Shown piece after piece: positions 1 through 6,396 of a stretch of 6,396 bases of DNA. Each line of letters opens with the position of its first letter. Position 1 is the stretch's first letter. The position numbers were made by a program, and so were the translations under genes. The stretch spans positions 1 to 6,396 of the forward strand of contig JAAZLU010000237.1 in NCBI GenBank assembly GCA_012799165.1, given 5' to 3'. This stretch comes from Clostridiales bacterium (GTDB lineage Bacteria; Bacillota; Clostridia; Peptostreptococcales; Anaerovoracaceae). The notes below the pieces were generated by a model. It ran no database searches and was not told the origin of the DNA. It worked only from the letters and a program-made list of their open reading frames with translations.

Positions 1-1556
1 CTGGGAGCCTGCAGGGCGAGTTTATCGAAGTTTTTAATCCACTTATCGGTGAGCCCGAATATATAGGCGTAGGGAAGAATGTTGTAAAAATATTCGGGGT
101 CTTCTTCCACCAGTTTATTTATCCTATCTACCTCCGCAAACTCTATAAAATCTTTGAATCCGAGTATGCGACCCAAAAGCTGAGTGCGGAACTTCGAAGG
201 CTTGGGCATAAATACTATACACAGGAAGCAGATTATCTCGCAGATTATAGTGGATGCGGTTAGAGGTATCAACGCGGTGCTGTTGACATAAAAGAACGCG
301 CCCGACAGTATCATTACCGCGAATACCGCCATCGCCAGCAAGACCGCAGGCCTCCTTGCCTTGAGGCTGGAGGGTTCAGTGATATGCTTATTATTGTCCA
401 GAAAATAGAGCTTCACCATATCCTTGGCCTCAAGATAATCGTCCCCAAAACCTTCCGGTATGTTTTCCATCTCCAGAACCGTTCTGCCATCGAAAATCGC
501 ATTGAATAGTGCCCAGGAGTAAGCGGGAGCATCCTTCGGAAGGGGCTTAATCTTGTGCAATTCGAGGATGGGCTTAGCCTTTCTGAACAGCCCGCTCTTT
601 TCTCCGGTCTGAACAATCTTAAGGTATCCGTTTTGGGCGTACCAGAGTATCATCCCGGTCATGTCCTCGTTATCGACCTTGCCGTCGTAGAAATAGCCCA
701 GCTCCACGGGAGGCATATCGTCCGGAGGATAAAACTCAACGGTCTTAATAATCTTATCGTCCTTGCCGCGCTTAAAGAACAGCAGCACGGCAGCTGCGGT
801 AAGAAGAACCTGCACGCCTAAAGCTATCATAACCTTATAGGAGTCGTCCTTAACGCCTACCCAGTATCCCTCGGGCAGCCTTATACGGGCAGTAACGCCA
901 GTGTACGAAGGAAGCGGCTCCGTAACTCGGCCCTCGAGAGTATTTCCATCGACCCTCCATTCCACAATGGATGTGTCGGCACTTCCGAGTCTGCCGGCGT
1001 AAATCCCCACCTTCTCTTGATTGAAGGGTTTGGGCATATTAACCTTGAATGTAAACTGCTGTATCTCGTTCTGCCAGTAGGAAGGCGCCAGGTTCCAGTA
1101 GAAGTGGTCCGCATTTTCCAGATCGTCGACATACATTACTACATCGTATTCAATCCTATAGGTCATTGGACCCGTTATTTCGATGTCGGCTGAACCCATG
1201 CGTATATCTACGTAGTCGCTATTGCTGTTGTCAACTTTAATCTCGACTCCCTCGCACTCAAAATTCTTTAACTTATAGACCATCTCCGATACTTGGAACC
1301 CATCTTCATCCTCAAAATAGACTTCCCTGCTCTTGTAAATGGTTCGGAAGATGCCGTGAGCGGGGCTTTCGAAGTTGACCTTTATGGTTTCCACTACGTG
1401 CATGGACGAATCCTCGGACACCGTTATCTCCACATCGTAGGAATCCGTCGTGTAACTTATCGCAGATGCGAAAGCAACGGAGGATAATACAGTCACAATG
1501 CACAAAAGGCACAGCAAAGTGTGCCTGAATTTTGTGTTTCTCATCATAGCTACCAT
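1..1556 (-). CDS. DUF2207 domain (YciQ-like) membrane protein, C-terminus outside window
   Basis: The frame is open from the ATG at 1556 through to base 1 with no stop: 518 codons plus two bases. I read it codon by codon and found no frameshift. Layout: signal peptide (about 1-32, hydrophobic core TLLCLLCIVTVLSSVAF, likely cleavage near ASA); an exported beta-rich domain (about 33-240) with HGIFRTI (67-73) and FYWNLAPSYWQ (152-162); a membrane segment (about 242-261) followed by FKRGK; a cytoplasmic stretch starting with EFYPPDDMPPVELGYFYDG (274-292); two more membrane segments (about 402-422 and 428-449); and a cytoplasmic tail with GFKDFIEFAE (466-475) and EEDPEYFYNILPYAY (484-498). These are DUF2207 hallmarks. 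Family members are often near 600 residues, so perhaps 50-100 are missing at the left edge, where some relatives carry a Gly/Ser-rich end. Function is unknown; an envelope role with LemA is inferred. Start is uncertain: Met1, Met4 and Met5 are all possible and none has a clear Shine-Dalgarno. Confidence 0.92.
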   Translation of the reverse strand, partial: MVAMMRNTKFRHTLLCLLCIVTVLSSVAFASAISYTTDSYDVEITVSEDSSMHVVETIKVNFESPAHGIFRTIYKSREVYFEDEDGFQVSEMVYKLKNFECEGVEIKVDNSNSDYVDIRMGSADIEITGPMTYRIEYDVVMYVDDLENADHFYWNLAPSYWQNEIQQFTFKVNMPKPFNQEKVGIYAGRLGSADTSIVEWRVDGNTLEGRVTEPLPSYTGVTARIRLPEGYWVGVKDDSYKVMIALGVQVLLTAAAVLLFFKRGKDDKIIKTVEFYPPDDMPPVELGYFYDGKVDNEDMTGMILWYAQNGYLKIVQTGEKSGLFRKAKPILELHKIKPLPKDAPAYSWALFNAIFDGRTVLEMENIPEGFGDDYLEAKDMVKLYFLDNNKHITEPSSLKARRPAVLLAMAVFAVMILSGAFFYVNSTALIPLTASTIICEIICFLCIVFMPKPSKFRTQLLGRILGFKDFIEFAEVDRINKLVEEDPEYFYNILPYAYIFGLTDKWIKNFDKLALQAP

Positions 1557-1558
1557 TA
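1554..1558 (-). promoter_or_regulatory. TAATG stop/start overlap between lemA and the DUF2207 gene
   Basis: The lemA TAA and the first possible ATG of the DUF2207 gene share one base. No good Shine-Dalgarno is seen before this ATG or before the two later Mets (ATGATG at 1542-1547). Start by termination-reinitiation after lemA is the simplest reading and would tie the amounts of the two proteins together. Confidence 0.6.
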
Positions 1559-2107
1559 AAATTGTACTGTTACGTTCTCTCTCTGAGCCACATCGGGTAT
1601 TTCGTACAGAGGCTGCCTGGTGAATCCGAAGAGACCTGCCAGCAAGGAGCCCGGGAACTTCTCTATTCTGATGTTGAATTCCCTTACGTTGGCGTTGTAG
1701 TACTTTCTGGAATTCGCTATGTGCCCTTCCTGAGCCGCCAACTCTTCCTGAAGCTGCAGGAAGTTCTGGTTCGCCTTGAGTTCGGGATAGTTTTCTACGA
1801 CCGCCATCAATCTAGAAAGGGCGGACTGGAATACCTTCTCTCCCTCAATCTTTTCCTCTGTCGTCGTCGCACCCATGGCCCTCGTTCTGGCCTCGGTCAA
1901 CTGAACCAATGTCTGCTGTTCGTGAGCGGCATAGCCCTTAACAGTATTTACGAAGTTCGGAATAAGATCGTATCTCTGCTTAAGATACACATCCATAGTC
2001 GAAAAAGCTTCCTCGACCTGATTGCGCATCGTGATGGTTCCGTTGTAGAAGCTCAACACATAGAGCGCAATGAGGACGACTACACCAGCAATAATCGCAA
2101 AAGTCAT
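1556..2107 (-). CDS. lemA: LemA family membrane-anchored protein
   Basis: This 183-residue protein has one N-terminal membrane segment (about residues 3-21, hydrophobic and ending near SFYNG) followed by a long helical domain typical of LemA. Family motifs are seen in order: NQVEEAFSTMDVYLKQRYDLIPN (29-51), YPELKANQNF (107-116), the helix with EELAAQEGHIANSRKYYN (121-138), NVREFN (140-145) and FPGSLLAGLFGF (151-162). By family precedent most of the protein lies outside the cytoplasmic membrane as a helical bundle. The biochemical role of LemA is not settled. The start is firm: AGGAGGT five bases before ATG, and the membrane segment starts at once. It follows ung by 9 bases, and its TAA stop shares one base with the start of the DUF2207 gene. 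LemA next to DUF2207 is a common pairing in bacteria, which suggests the two work together in the envelope. Confidence 0.96.
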   Translation of the reverse strand: MTFAIIAGVVVLIALYVLSFYNGTITMRNQVEEAFSTMDVYLKQRYDLIPNFVNTVKGYAAHEQQTLVQLTEARTRAMGATTTEEKIEGEKVFQSALSRLMAVVENYPELKANQNFLQLQEELAAQEGHIANSRKYYNANVREFNIRIEKFPGSLLAGLFGFTRQPLYEIPDVAQRENVTVQF

Positions 2108-2112
2108 AATTA

Positions 2113-2118
2113 CCTCCT
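2113..2118 (-). promoter_or_regulatory. Shine-Dalgarno of lemA, overlapping the ung stop
   Basis: AGGAGG (AGGAGGT with the next base) lies about five bases before the lemA ATG and contains the AG of the ung TAG stop. This is the third junction in the window built on TAGGAGG. Confidence 0.85.
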
Positions 2119-2779
2119 ACCATACTATCGGTGTATGGCCCAGTTCCTCTAAAAAAACATTTGTCTTAATAAAGTGACCGCAACCGAAGAAACCTCTGTG
2201 TGCGGACAGCGGGCTAGGATGAGCCGACTGCAGCACGAGATGACGCGGATTTGTCACCAGGGAGGCCTTAGCTCTCGCATTGGCTCCCCATAATAAGAAT
2301 ACAACAGCCTTCTCGCGTTCGTCAAGGAGTTCTATCGCCTTATCCGTCAATTGTTCCCATCCTCTTCCTTTATGGGAGTTGGGATTGTTCGCCCGCACCG
2401 TCAAAACGGCGTTGAGCAGCAGCACGCCCTGCTCGGCCCAGCGCACGAGATATCCGTCCTGCGGAATGCGGTAGTCGGGATATTCCAAGGAAAGTTCTTT
2501 AAAAATATTCTGAAGAGAAGGCGGAGCCGGAACACCGGGCTTCACCGAAAAACACATACCATGAGCCTGCCCGGGTTGATGATAGGGATCCTGCCCTATT
2601 ATAACGACTTTCACATCTTCGTATGCCGTGTATTTAAAGGCGTTGAAGATATCGTACATATCCGGGTAGATCACCCGACTTGAATATTCACGCTTGAGAA
2701 ACTCCCGCAGATTGAGGTAATAGTCCTTCTTGAATTCATCAGCCAAGAGAGTGTCCCAGGAATTTCCTATATTAACCAT
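2117..2779 (-). CDS. ung: uracil-DNA glycosylase, family 1
   Basis: Ung flips uracil out of DNA and cuts the glycosidic bond, leaving an abasic site for base excision repair. The 220-residue protein is full length for family 1. All key parts are present: the water-activating loop GQDPYH (62-67) with Asp64 and Tyr66, Phe77 for stacking on uracil, the [11 protein letters not shown] segment (86-96), Asn123 in LLNAVLTVR (121-129) for uracil recognition, and [11 protein letters not shown] (187-197) with His187 and the intercalating Leu191. These positions match the standard E. coli numbering exactly. The ATG start lies inside the end of the hydrolase gene (13-base overlap, different frame), with GAGGG just upstream; the next in-frame Met is residue 41, too late for a full enzyme. 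It ends in TAG, 9 bases before lemA. Nothing suggests loss of function. Confidence 0.98.
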   Translation of the reverse strand: MVNIGNSWDTLLADEFKKDYYLNLREFLKREYSSRVIYPDMYDIFNAFKYTAYEDVKVVIIGQDPYHQPGQAHGMCFSVKPGVPAPPSLQNIFKELSLEYPDYRIPQDGYLVRWAEQGVLLLNAVLTVRANNPNSHKGRGWEQLTDKAIELLDEREKAVVFLLWGANARAKASLVTNPRHLVLQSAHPSPLSAHRGFFGCGHFIKTNVFLEELGHTPIVW

Positions 2780-3708
2780 GCACCCTCACTCCCCGGATGG
2801 GACTTGATGAAGTTCATCATATCCTTCCATACCTCGCCCTTGCTTGCCTCGCCGAGTACCTCATGGCGCATGCCCTCATAGAGTTTTAATTCGACCGAAC
2901 AACCCGCCTCTCGAAGCTTTTCAGCTGTCAGTTCCGGCCCTTTGCCGAAATCTCCCACGGGGTCCTCTTTCCCGGAGCAGACCAGCAAATCGATGTCCTT
3001 GGGAACCATACCGTACCAGCCCTCCGAGGTGACAAAATTTATTAGCGCGAACAAGTCCACATAGCCTCCGATTGTGAAGGGAAAACCCGACATCGGATCC
3101 GCATCGTAGTCGGCGGAAACCTCGGGAACGGTCGAAAGCCAGGCGTTGCTGCTCGCCTCGCCCGTAAAGGGCTTCCTGTAGGGGCCGAGAGTCAGATCGC
3201 TGAGCAATTTACTCTTTGCTCTGCCTCCTTTCAAGAGTTTAAGGGTTTTAGCCAGAAAAATTCCCGCGGGCAGCATCTTGTTCGGGCCGCAGGTTCCCAT
3301 TACTATGGCACCGGCTATGTCGGACTTGGCGCCGTAGAGCGCAAGCCAGGCCCTCAGCATAAAGGAGCCCATGCTGTGCCCCAGCATAAAGTACGGGGCA
3401 CCGGGATATTTCGCTCTCATTATCAGGCGAAGCTCCTCCTCATCGTCCACGAGCCTCTTATGACCGTCCTTTTCCCCGAAATAACCGTAATCAGCAGGGT
3501 CGCTGCTCATCCCGTGACCTATGTGATCGTCTCCCACCACCGTTATTCCGTTCTCGGCGAGCCAGCTCGCAAAGGGATCGTACCTGGCTATATGCTCGCT
3601 CATGCCATGTATTATCTGAAGGATTGCCTTCGTCTCTCCCTTGGCCTCCCAAATGCGATATTTGACAGTGCTTTGGCCGTCCGTGCTTTTGAATTCATAA
3701 ATTGCCAA
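2767..3708 (-). CDS. alpha/beta hydrolase, monoacylglycerol lipase / lysophospholipase-like (serine hydrolase)
   Basis: This 313-residue protein belongs to the Hydrolase_4 / serine aminopeptidase S33 group, which includes monoacylglycerol lipases and PldB-type lysophospholipases. The core is complete: HGMSEH (34-39) near the oxyanion hole, DDHIGHGMS (60-68), nucleophile Ser112 in GHSMGS (110-115), predicted acid Asp249 in GKEDPVG (247-252) and His282 in GMRHEV (279-284). Residues about 140-230 form the variable cap that would set substrate choice. With no signal peptide or membrane segment it should be cytosolic. The start is TTG: AGGAGGG sits 6 bases upstream, the next in-frame Met is residue 36 inside the first motif, and the nearby ATG is out of frame. 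The last 13 bases overlap ung. The true substrate (monoglyceride, lysolipid or another ester) cannot be read from sequence; fold and catalytic triad are well supported. Confidence 0.9.
   Translation of the reverse strand: MAIYEFKSTDGQSTVKYRIWEAKGETKAILQIIHGMSEHIARYDPFASWLAENGITVVGDDHIGHGMSSDPADYGYFGEKDGHKRLVDDEEELRLIMRAKYPGAPYFMLGHSMGSFMLRAWLALYGAKSDIAGAIVMGTCGPNKMLPAGIFLAKTLKLLKGGRAKSKLLSDLTLGPYRKPFTGEASSNAWLSTVPEVSADYDADPMSGFPFTIGGYVDLFALINFVTSEGWYGMVPKDIDLLVCSGKEDPVGDFGKGPELTAEKLREAGCSVELKLYEGMRHEVLGEASKGEVWKDMMNFIKSHPGSEGAWLI
2783..2787 (-). promoter_or_regulatory. Shine-Dalgarno of ung inside the hydrolase gene
   Basis: GAGGG lies four bases before the ung ATG, within the codons for Glu-Gly near the hydrolase C-terminus. 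It is weaker than the AGGAGG sites at the other junctions, and ung is the only full gene here whose binding site lies wholly inside upstream coding sequence. Confidence 0.6.
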
Positions 3709-3713
3709 ATTCT

Positions 3714-3720
3714 CCCTCCT
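3714..3720 (-). promoter_or_regulatory. Shine-Dalgarno of the hydrolase, overlapping the pncB stop
   Basis: AGGAGGG lies six bases before the TTG start and includes the AG of the pncB TAG stop. The strength and spacing of this site are the main reason to accept TTG as the start, because there is no in-frame ATG nearby. Confidence 0.85.
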
Positions 3721-5152
3721 ATCCCTCGTGAGCCTCCTGTAACATATTCGTCCTCAGCTCCCAGAGCTTGGGAGACAGATCGACGTAATACCTGTGCGGA
3801 TTTTCGAAGCGAAGCACCTCCTCCCAGAGATTTTCCGTCTTCTCCTTGCAGCTTCTCCTTATCTCGTCTACCGGAGGAGATGTGTAGACCTGCTTTCCAC
3901 CCTCGAAGATGGGAACCAGCAACTCCTTCACGCAAAAATCGCTGTCCAGATGCTTCTTAATCTTCGTGGACAGAGGATCTATCACCGTGTAATTCCCAGG
4001 CGTAGGAGCCGGCTCATCCGCAAGGGTTATCACGTCCGCAAAGGCATGTCCGCCATCCTTCTCGTAGAGCCTGTAGACTTTCTTGTAGCCGGGATTGGTC
4101 ACCTTCTCCACATTCTCCGAAACCTTTATCCTGGGCAAAACATTGCCGTCTTTGTCCTCGACCGCGCAGAGTTTATAGACTCCTCCGAGCACCGGCGCCG
4201 CTCTGGAAGTTATGAGCCTCTCACCCACCCCAAAGCTGTCCACACATGCGCCCTGCCTTATTACATCCGATATTATGTGTTCGTCGAGCGAATTGGAGAT
4301 GATTATCTTCGCATCGCTGTGGCCCGCAGCATCCAGCATCTGCCTCGCCTGCTTAGTCAAGTAAGCGATGTCTCCCGAATCGATCCGGATACTCTTGTTG
4401 CTCGGCTTAAACTCGTCAAATATCTTTATAGCATTGGGAACGCCGCTACGCAGCACATCGTAGGTATCGACCAGCAGCGAGCAGTTGTTCGGATAGTGCT
4501 TGGCATAGCTGTAAAATGCCTCGTACTCACTGTCGAATACCTGCACCCATGAGTGTGCCATTGTTCCGAGAGCCGGTATTCCGTACTCGGGCTCGCATAT
4601 CGCGCATGAACTCCCCACGCAGCCTCCTATGTAGGCGGCTCTGGCGCCGAGTATCGCGGCGTCCGCGCCGTGAGCTCTTCTGGCGCCGAATTCCATTACC
4701 GCTCTGCCCTTGGCAGCCCTCACGATTCTGGAAGCCTTTGTCGCAATAAGACTCTGATGCGATATCAAGAGCAATGCCATAGTCTCTATGAACTGCGCCT
4801 GAATGGCGGGCCCCCTTACAGTCATCATGGGCGCGGCGGGAAAGACCGGAGTCCCCTCGGGAACAGCCCAGACATCGCATTCGAAGCGGAAGTTACGCAG
4901 GTAGTCCAGGAATTTATCATCCAGCCCCTTCTTTCGAAGGAAACTCAGATCTTCCTCTGTAAACTTGAGATCGTTGATGTACTCGATGAAGGACTCAAGT
5001 CCCGCGCTTATTACATAGCCTCCGCCCTCGGGAATCCTGCGGTAGAATAGATCGAAGTAGACGATCTTATCTCCTAATCCCTCTAGAAAGTAGCCGTTCG
5101 CCATGCTGAGTTCGTAGAAGTCCGTGAGCATGGTCAAATTTCTTTTTTCCAT
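3719..5152 (-). CDS. pncB: nicotinate phosphoribosyltransferase (NAPRTase)
   Basis: This cytoplasmic enzyme joins nicotinate and PRPP, with ATP hydrolysis, to give nicotinate mononucleotide, the entry step of the Preiss-Handler NAD salvage route (EC 6.3.4.21). At 477 residues it fits the Firmicutes-type NAPRTases. Visible motifs are LTDFYELSMANGY at the N-terminus (9-21), EFGARRAHG (154-162), GTMAHSWVQ (196-204), RIDSGDIAYL (256-265), SNSLDE (286-291) and DSFGVGERL (305-313). His200 in GTMAHSW is probably the residue phosphorylated during ATP use, judged from family alignment. There is no signal peptide or membrane segment. The ATG start is supported by AGGAGG four bases upstream and by the homologous N-terminus beginning right there. 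It lies 8 bases after uvrA and 10 bases before the hydrolase, so it is very likely co-transcribed with both. A nicotinamide phosphoribosyltransferase is a less likely alternative, given the overall resemblance to NAPRTases. Confidence 0.95.
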   Translation of the reverse strand: MEKRNLTMLTDFYELSMANGYFLEGLGDKIVYFDLFYRRIPEGGGYVISAGLESFIEYINDLKFTEEDLSFLRKKGLDDKFLDYLRNFRFECDVWAVPEGTPVFPAAPMMTVRGPAIQAQFIETMALLLISHQSLIATKASRIVRAAKGRAVMEFGARRAHGADAAILGARAAYIGGCVGSSCAICEPEYGIPALGTMAHSWVQVFDSEYEAFYSYAKHYPNNCSLLVDTYDVLRSGVPNAIKIFDEFKPSNKSIRIDSGDIAYLTKQARQMLDAAGHSDAKIIISNSLDEHIISDVIRQGACVDSFGVGERLITSRAAPVLGGVYKLCAVEDKDGNVLPRIKVSENVEKVTNPGYKKVYRLYEKDGGHAFADVITLADEPAPTPGNYTVIDPLSTKIKKHLDSDFCVKELLVPIFEGGKQVYTSPPVDEIRRSCKEKTENLWEEVLRFENPHRYYVDLSPKLWELRTNMLQEAHEG

Positions 5153-5156
5153 ATTT

Positions 5157-5162
5157 CCTCCT
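5157..5162 (-). promoter_or_regulatory. Shine-Dalgarno of pncB, overlapping the uvrA stop
   Basis: AGGAGG lies four bases before the pncB ATG. Its first two bases are the AG of the uvrA TAG stop (TAGGAGGAAATATG), so a ribosome ending uvrA covers the start signal of pncB. This fixes the pncB start and suggests translational coupling. Confidence 0.85.
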
Positions 5163-6396
5163 ATAGCATCTGTTTCAAATATCGGCCGGTGTAGGATTTT
5201 TCGTTCATCGCAATCTCCTCGGGAGTTCCGCAGGCGACGAGTTCGCCGCCCCTCTCTCCTCCGTCCGGACCGAGATCTATTATGTAATCCGCCGTCTTTA
5301 CGACGTCGAGATTATGCTCTATAACTACGACGCTGTTCCCGGCATCGACGAGCTTTTGCAGCACATCGACCAGCTTTTCCACATCCGCGAAGTGAAGCCC
5401 CGTGGTGGGTTCATCGAGTATGTATAGAGTGCTCCCCGTGGCGCGCTTCGAAAGCTCCGTCGCAAGCTTAATCCTCTGAGCCTCGCCGCCGGAAAGCTGC
5501 GTCGAAGGCTGCCCTAGCTTTATGTAGCCCAGACCGACATCGCTCAGGGTGGATATGTAGCGCTCTATGCCCGGTATATGCTTAAAGAAATCTAAGGCCT
5601 CGTCGACGCTCATATCCAAAACTTCGTAGATGTTCTTGCCTTTGTAGTTCACCTCGAGCGTCTCCCTGTTGTAGCGCTTCCCGTGGCAGACCTCGCAGGG
5701 CACATAGACATCGGGCAGGAAGTTCATCTCTATCTTTATTATTCCGTCTCCCTTGCAGGCCTCGCAGCGTCCTCCTTTTACATTGAAGGAGAAGCGTCCC
5801 GGTTTATATCCCCGCATCTTCGCTTCCTTAGTTTGCGCAAATAGCGAGCGTATCGGCGTGAATACTCCCGTGTAGGTTGCCGGATTGGACCTCGGAGTCC
5901 TGCCTATGGGTGACTGGTCTATATTTATGACCTTATCTATGTTTTCGACTCCTTCAAGGCAGGCATGCTTTCCGGGCTTCTCCTTGGAGCGATAAAGCTT
6001 TTCCGCCAGCGCCCTATAGAGCACGTCATTTACAAGGCTGGATTTGCCGCTTCCGGAAACCCCCGTAACGCAGACGAATTTGCCGAGCGGTATCTCCACA
6101 TCGATGGCCTTTAGATTGTTAGCCTCGGCACCCTTTATTATTATACTTTTACCGCTGCCCTCGCGTCTTTTTTCGGGCACGGATATCTTTCTCCTTCCGC
6201 TGAGGTATTGTCCGGTGACGGAATCCTCGCAGTTTTTTATATCCTCGATGCTCCCCTGCGCAACCAGGTATCCGCCCGCTGCCCCCGCACCGGGTCCTAT
6301 GTCGACGATTATATCCGCCGCCTCCATGGTCTCCTGATCGTGCTCGACGACTATCAGGGTATTGCCCATGTCGGCGAGACTTCTGAGTGCGGCCAA
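5161..6396 (-). CDS. uvrA: UvrABC excinuclease subunit A, C-terminal 411 codons (5' end outside window)
   Basis: UvrA is the ATP-dependent damage sensor of nucleotide excision repair; it works as a dimer that loads UvrB at lesions in the cytoplasm. The visible part opens at the end of the first ATPase half ([10 protein letters not shown], residues 11-20 of the fragment, with the H-loop His at 19). Then come the second-half Walker A (GVSGSGKS, 112-119), a C-X2-C-X19-C-X2-C zinc module (Cys 211, 214, 234, 237), the ABC signature [12 protein letters not shown] (301-312), Walker B with [11 protein letters not shown] (324-334) and a second H-loop VIEH (358-361). UvrA proteins are usually about 940 residues, so roughly the first 530 are beyond the right edge. 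The TTG at the edge is an internal Leu codon, not a start. No motif is missing or broken. It ends in TAG, 8 bases before pncB. Identification is secure; promoter and any SOS box would lie upstream, out of view. Confidence 0.98.
   Translation of the reverse strand: MAALRSLADMGNTLIVVEHDQETMEAADIIVDIGPGAGAAGGYLVAQGSIEDIKNCEDSVTGQYLSGRRKISVPEKRREGSGKSIIIKGAEANNLKAIDVEIPLGKFVCVTGVSGSGKSSLVNDVLYRALAEKLYRSKEKPGKHACLEGVENIDKVINIDQSPIGRTPRSNPATYTGVFTPIRSLFAQTKEAKMRGYKPGRFSFNVKGGRCEACKGDGIIKIEMNFLPDVYVPCEVCHGKRYNRETLEVNYKGKNIYEVLDMSVDEALDFFKHIPGIERYISTLSDVGLGYIKLGQPSTQLSGGEAQRIKLATELSKRATGSTLYILDEPTTGLHFADVEKLVDVLQKLVDAGNSVVVIEHNLDVVKTADYIIDLGPDGGERGGELVACGTPEEIAMNEKSYTGRYLKQML

Noticed and set aside
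881..1512. Short separate minus-strand frames that could suggest a broken gene upstream of lemA's partner
   Set aside because: They are out of frame with the continuous DUF2207 reading, which runs from 1556 to base 1 without a stop and shows the family motifs throughout.
1562..2152. Plus-strand open frame of 196 codons opposite lemA
   Set aside because: Same codon-register mirror effect; the sense strand encodes a clear LemA protein with a strong ribosome site.
3376..3960. Plus-strand open frame opposite the hydrolase and the pncB end
   Set aside because: Register mirror of the hydrolase, with no family resemblance; crosses a gene junction that is well explained on the minus strand.
3794..4552. 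Plus-strand open frame of 252 codons opposite pncB
   Set aside because: It lies in exact codon register with pncB, so its stops would need TTA, CTA or TCA codons in pncB, which the gene rarely uses. The translated product shows no recognisable domain and there is no sign of its own signals; codon bias explains it.
4527..4880. Minus-strand 117-codon frame inside pncB
   Set aside because: Alternative frame within a conserved enzyme; Arg/Gly-rich low-quality product typical of an out-of-frame read.
5153..5160. Possible promoter or terminator between uvrA and pncB
   Set aside because: Only 8 bases separate the genes, and they are taken up by the ribosome binding site; the same holds at the other junctions.

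Overview
All coding in this window is on the minus strand. It is one gapless block of six genes, read from the right edge to the left: the C-terminal part of uvrA (cut by the right edge), a nicotinate phosphoribosyltransferase (pncB type), a serine alpha/beta hydrolase of the monoacylglycerol lipase/lysophospholipase type, uracil-DNA glycosylase (ung), a LemA family protein, and a DUF2207 membrane protein (cut by the left edge). Junctions run +8, +10, -13, +9 and -1 bases, so there is no room for a promoter or terminator between genes. The block reads as part of one operon whose promoter and terminator both lie outside the window.

The organism is most likely an anaerobic Bacillota (Clostridia-like). 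The signs are strong AGGAGG ribosome binding sites at three junctions, the Firmicutes-type NAPRTase, the LemA-DUF2207 pair, tight operon packing, a TTG start, and frequent ATA and AGG codons in DNA of middling GC. This is inference from style; no taxonomic marker is present.

Two genes repair DNA: UvrA recognises lesions in nucleotide excision repair, and Ung starts base excision repair of uracil. PncB makes nicotinate mononucleotide for NAD salvage; NAD is the cofactor of the bacterial ligase LigA that seals both repair pathways, which is a possible but unproven link. The hydrolase and the LemA/DUF2207 pair point to lipid or envelope functions.

The most distinctive feature is at the junctions. 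At three of them the TAG stop of one gene is built into the Shine-Dalgarno sequence of the next (TAGGAGG). The other two are a 13-base overlap and a one-base TAATG overlap with no visible Shine-Dalgarno. I see no mobile element, CRISPR array, RNA gene, long repeat or clearly novel system. The gene families are all known; what deserves a second look is the mixed operon and its coupling.
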